A stretch of 18,282 bases of DNA from the NCBI GenBank assembly GCA_035480535.1, contig DATIHQ010000064.1, positions 1 to 18,282 of the forward strand. Reading direction: 5' to 3'. Below are positions 15,393 through 18,282 of this stretch, piece after piece. Each line of letters starts with the position of its first letter. Within the stretch, counting starts at the first letter, position 1. A program made the translations under genes and the position numbers. Source of the DNA: DATIHQ01 sp035480535. Its GTDB lineage: Bacteria; Chlamydiota; Chlamydiia; Chlamydiales; SM23-39. The notes beneath the pieces were generated by a model. That model had not been told where the DNA came from. It saw nothing but the letters and a program-made list of their open reading frames with translations, and ran no database searches.

Positions 15393-17135
15393 ATGGAAAC
15401 ACTGATTTCGATCTTTCGCGGCAAAGTCACAGAGGCGATTGCCCGAGCTTTCTCAGATCTTCCTGAAGAGGAAAGAGGAGCAGAAATGGCTCCCTGCGCC
15501 GAAGAATTTGGCCATTACCAGTGCAACAGCGCCCTTCGCCTTTCCAAGATCCTGAAACAAAATCCCCGCGCCATCGCGCAGAAGATCATCGATCATTTAA
15601 CTGACCGAGAAATGTTTGCGAAGATCGAAATCGCCGGTCCCGGATTCATTAACTTTACTCTTGCGCCCCTGTTTCTCTCCCACCAGCTGCAGCAGCAACT
15701 CAATGACGCGCTTCTCGGCGCCTCCCATCCCGCAAAGAAACAAAAAGTCATTGTCGAATTCTCCTCCCCAAATGTCGCCAAAGAACTCCATGTGGGCCAT
15801 CTTCGCTCCACCATCATTGGCGATAGCTTATCGCGCCTCTTTGAATTCTTAGGCCACGATGTCCTGCGGCTCAATCACATTGGCGATTGGGGTACCCAGT
15901 TTGGTATGTTGATCGCCTACATGAAAGAACATGCCCCCGCTGTCCTGAGTGGAGAAGAGGCGACGACCCTCGATTCGCTCATGCAATGGTACCGCGCCGC
16001 CAAGAAGCGATTCGACGAGGATCCCGATTTCAAGAAGCGCTCTCAATTACAGGTCGTCAAACTGCAATCGGGAGATAAAGAGGCTCTCCACGCTTGGAAA
16101 ATCATCTGCGATATCTCCCGAAAAGCCTTTCAGGAAATTTACGATCTTTTGGGCGTGCGCCTCATCGAGCGGGGAGAATCGTTTTACAACCCCTATCTCA
16201 AAGAAGTCGTTCAAGAACTCGAGCAAAAAGGTCTTGCTACTCTCTCTGATGGCGCCAAATGCATCTTTCTCGAAGGATTCCAAAATCGAGAGGGGCAAAT
16301 GCTTCCCCTCATGGTGCAAAAATCCGATGGCGGCTACAACTACGACACCACCGATATGGCCGCGATCCGCTATCGAATTTTTGTCGACAAGGCGGATCGA
16401 ATCATCATTGTGACTGACGTGGGGCAAAGCCTTCACTTTCAAATGATCTTTGCCGCTGCGCAAAAAGCGGGCTGGCTCGATCCTGCAAAAGTGGAAGCTG
16501 ACCATGTTGGATTTGGCCTTGTCCTTGGCCCCGATGGGAAGAAATTCAAAACCCGCTCAGGAGAAACAGAAAAACTCATCGATTTACTCACCGAAGCCGT
16601 CGACAAAGCGCGGGAAATCATCATCGAGCGCCTCCCCACCGCAAGCCAGCAAGAAGTCGAGCATCTCGCCCGCGTGCTCGGCATCGGCGCCGTCAAATAC
16701 GCCGACCTCTCCACCCACCGCACCAAAGATTATACCTTTAGCTATGAGCGAATGCTCCGCTTTGAAGGAAATACGGCCGTCTTCCTCCTCTACGCCTACG
16801 TGCGCATCATGGGAATCAAGCGAAAAACAGCGGCCGACATGAAGCATGTCCTCTCCCACCATAAAATTCATGTGCAGCACCCCTCAGAAATTGCCCTTGG
16901 CGTCCACATCCGCCGCTTTGGCGAAGTCGTTGAAATGATGGCGCGCGATCTTCTCCCCAACCGCCTCACCGACTTCCTCTATGAACTTGCGGAGAAGTTC
17001 AATGCCTTCTTCCGCGACTGCCGCGTCGAAGGGGTTCCCGAAGAAGGAAGCCGCCTCGTCCTTTGCGAACTCACCGCCCGCCTTCTCAAGCAAGGGCTTA
17101 ACATCCTCGGTCTCGAAACCGTCGAAAGAATGTAG
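15393..17135 (+). CDS. argS: Arginyl-tRNA synthetase
   Basis: ArgS is a class I synthetase charging tRNA-Arg. The N-terminal additional (Arg-specific) domain spans about 1-110. The HIGH motif reads HVGH (133-136) inside FSSPNVAKELHVGHLRST, followed by HIGDWGTQFGML (162-173), a clear ArgS signature. The KMSKS region is KFKTRSG (384-390), in the degenerate form common in this enzyme. The DALR-type anticodon-binding domain covers about 460-580 (FEGNTAVFLLYAYVRI). The length of 580 residues is normal and no motif is missing. The ATG at 15393 lacks a strong ribosome binding site; an ATG 8 bases upstream is out of frame. The TAG stop overlaps the ribosome binding site of the next gene. Confidence 0.97.
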   Translation: METLISIFRGKVTEAIARAFSDLPEEERGAEMAPCAEEFGHYQCNSALRLSKILKQNPRAIAQKIIDHLTDREMFAKIEIAGPGFINFTLAPLFLSHQLQQQLNDALLGASHPAKKQKVIVEFSSPNVAKELHVGHLRSTIIGDSLSRLFEFLGHDVLRLNHIGDWGTQFGMLIAYMKEHAPAVLSGEEATTLDSLMQWYRAAKKRFDEDPDFKKRSQLQVVKLQSGDKEALHAWKIICDISRKAFQEIYDLLGVRLIERGESFYNPYLKEVVQELEQKGLATLSDGAKCIFLEGFQNREGQMLPLMVQKSDGGYNYDTTDMAAIRYRIFVDKADRIIIVTDVGQSLHFQMIFAAAQKAGWLDPAKVEADHVGFGLVLGPDGKKFKTRSGETEKLIDLLTEAVDKAREIIIERLPTASQQEVEHLARVLGIGAVKYADLSTHRTKDYTFSYERMLRFEGNTAVFLLYAYVRIMGIKRKTAADMKHVLSHHKIHVQHPSEIALGVHIRRFGEVVEMMARDLLPNRLTDFLYELAEKFNAFFRDCRVEGVPEEGSRLVLCELTARLLKQGLNILGLETVERM

Positions 17136-17143
17136 AGGTATCT

Positions 17144-17800
17144 ATGTCTGTGATTCCTGCGGCGCTATTGCCAGACAACAGTGGATTTTTAAATCCCCGC
17201 CCTCCCGCGGATTGGCAGCAAATCGGACACTTCTTCAACAGCCTAGATGATTGTGATTTGAGGATGAAGCTCCAAGAAATATCGGGCGACTATTTAATTC
17301 CCGACCGTTGGCAAAAAAAAGAATGGTTCGCCCATTTTCCATTCCGCAGAGTTCTAGAAATTTGCGATGCCGATCAAATGAGGTATATTTTAACCTTTCT
17401 AACTCGGGGTTATATAGACGATTGGCAGGTTTCTGTCTTGGATGGTGCAGAGACTTCTTTGAAAATCAATTCTGTTTTAAATGTTCTCATTAATCCCCAC
17501 CGCCTTTCTGTTTTTATCCAAGCGCTCAAACAAGGCCGGTCGGACAAGAATGGCCGGGGAGGACTCTGTATCCATATTGGACCAGCTGAACTATTAGCCC
17601 ACGATGCAGATCCCAATTCTCTCTTCCACAATGCCCTTCCCGCAAATGTAAAAACTCTCTTGGAAATCGAAAACAGCTCTGATAGCGAAGCGCTTCGCGA
17701 TGAAGCCTTAGACAACTTCTTAAAGACTGCTAACGACGAGTTTTTTGAGACCCTCAAAAGAATAAACGATCCCCCTTCTAAGAAATGTACTATCTCTTAA
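17144..17800 (+). CDS. Unknown soluble protein ending in a CaaX-like motif
   Basis: The 218-residue protein starts at an ATG with AGAGG 5 bases upstream, overlapping the argS stop, so the two genes are probably co-transcribed. I recognise no family. There is no signal peptide or transmembrane segment. The middle (about 60-130) looks helical with WFAHFPFRRVLEICDADQM and LNVLINPHRLSVFIQALKQG, and the region 176-205 is acidic. The last residues are KKCTIS: a cysteine four from the end, an isoleucine at the a2 position, serine last and two lysines before it. That is the form of a eukaryotic CaaX prenylation signal. Such motifs occur on some secreted effectors of intracellular bacteria, but a chance match is possible. 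A host-directed role is inference only. Confidence 0.8.
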   Translation: MSVIPAALLPDNSGFLNPRPPADWQQIGHFFNSLDDCDLRMKLQEISGDYLIPDRWQKKEWFAHFPFRRVLEICDADQMRYILTFLTRGYIDDWQVSVLDGAETSLKINSVLNVLINPHRLSVFIQALKQGRSDKNGRGGLCIHIGPAELLAHDADPNSLFHNALPANVKTLLEIENSSDSEALRDEALDNFLKTANDEFFETLKRINDPPSKKCTIS

Positions 17801-17814
17801 GACTTTGAAATGGA

Positions 17815-18282
17815 CTAAGATTTCTCCTGGCCTATGTATGGGGCTATCGCAGCGACCATAAGGGCAATCATTGCTATAATGGCCATTTGGATTTTATCTG
17901 AGGCACAAGCTGCAATGAGTCGATGCCGTCTTGTGAGGATTAAAAGATCTTGTAGATAAACTAAATCGCGAGGATCTCTCCTTACCATCTTTCGAATGGC
18001 GGCAATGCGGTCTGTTTCAGGAATATGATTCCCATCTAACAGAAGCTGCCGAGCCAAGCTGAGTTTTCCTTCCCCAATTGCAGTTAACAAAACATAGCCT
18101 CGATGGGCATCTGTTCGACAGAATCCAGCGACACCTCTGTAATCGCGTACGATCGCTCTGTTCATCGCAAAAAGTCGATCTGCTTCAGGAATGTTTTCTC
18201 CACGTTGCAAGAGTTGTCGAGCCAGAACAAAGTTCTCAAATGGATTTCTATAAATGGCACTTCGCACCGCATAGCCTCGATG
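17815..18282 (-). CDS. Repeat protein with C-terminal membrane anchor, 5' end beyond window
   Basis: The frame is open to the window edge (a GTG at 18267 is only an internal possible start), so the gene begins outside. At least two tandem units of 59 residues are visible. Both begin HRGY and carry ARQLL--G--IPE-DR--A near the same places (unit one 18282-18106, unit two from 18105). At DNA level CATAGCCTCGATG recurs exactly at 18093-18105 and 18270-18282, a period of 177 bp. The units resemble ankyrin-like helical repeats in rhythm but I cannot assign a family. After the second unit come LTRRHRLIAACASDK, one hydrophobic segment (AIIAMIALMVAAIAPYI) and just five residues (GQEKS), so the protein looks tail-anchored. 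It converges on the unknown gene ending at 17800, with 14 bp between. The function is unknown; repeat proteins of this kind in chlamydiae are often host-interaction candidates. Confidence 0.75.
   Translation of the reverse strand, partial: HRGYAVRSAIYRNPFENFVLARQLLQRGENIPEADRLFAMNRAIVRDYRGVAGFCRTDAHRGYVLLTAIGEGKLSLARQLLLDGNHIPETDRIAAIRKMVRRDPRDLVYLQDLLILTRRHRLIAACASDKIQMAIIAMIALMVAAIAPYIGQEKS

Noticed and set aside
16047..16505. 152-codon minus-strand frame within argS
   Set aside because: It is antisense to the ArgS catalytic core. Its amino acids follow from the codon use of argS.
1..18282. tRNA, rRNA, CRISPR array, riboswitch, transposase or prophage genes
   Set aside because: I looked for them in the intergenic gaps. 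The gaps are mostly under 50 bp and the two longer ones (8550-8751, 14026-14207) hold only the palindrome and promoters.

Overview
The window most likely comes from a chlamydia-like bacterium: phylum Chlamydiota, probably an amoeba- or arthropod-associated family rather than Chlamydiaceae. Three things point there. First, there is a Tlc/NTT-family nucleotide transporter, a hallmark of energy and nucleotide parasites. Second, a long minus-strand block (hypothetical, rho, coaE, polA, sppA, pgsA, npt) matches my recollection of the Chlamydia trachomatis CT490-CT496 neighbourhood, here with tyrP- and dedA-type genes added. Third, the dnaQ/tsaE/unknown-gene cluster resembles the CT536-CT538 area, and the unknown gene looks like the chlamydial DUF2709 family. 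Base composition is about 45-50% GC by eye, above most environmental chlamydiae I know of, so I do not name a genus.

Layout. Positions 1-14025 are one minus-strand gene train. In transcription order it is: DUF2709-like gene, tsaE, engB, DnaQ-like exonuclease, pgk, npt2-like transporter, a 167-bp palindromic element, dedA, pgsA, tyrP-like permease, sppA, polA, coaE, rho, and a 3'-truncated membrane-anchored hypothetical gene. Genes are very tightly packed, with 1-19 bp overlaps at five junctions (DUF2709/tsaE/engB/exonuclease and sppA/polA/coaE). A 182-bp divergent region at 14026-14207 holds a good sigma70-type promoter on each strand. It starts the plus-strand operon leucine dehydrogenase - argS - unknown gene (14208-17800). 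An oppositely oriented repeat protein (17815-18282), cut by the window edge, converges on it.

How the genes fit together. Most of the window is core housekeeping: transcription termination (Rho), DNA repair and replication (PolA, DnaQ-like), CoA synthesis (CoaE), phospholipid synthesis (PgsA), glycolysis (Pgk), tRNA t6A modification (TsaE), ribosome assembly (EngB) and arginine charging (ArgS). The import genes (nucleotide transporter, aromatic amino-acid permease) and the amino-acid dehydrogenase fit an intracellular lifestyle fed by the host.

The least explained parts are the 167-bp imperfect palindrome with 20-bp perfect terminal inverted repeats between npt and dedA, and the two unknown genes at the right end. 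One of those ends in a CaaX-like C-terminus. The other combines 59-residue tandem repeats with a C-terminal membrane anchor. I see no complete new defence or biosynthetic system, no CRISPR array, no tRNA or rRNA gene and no transposase gene.
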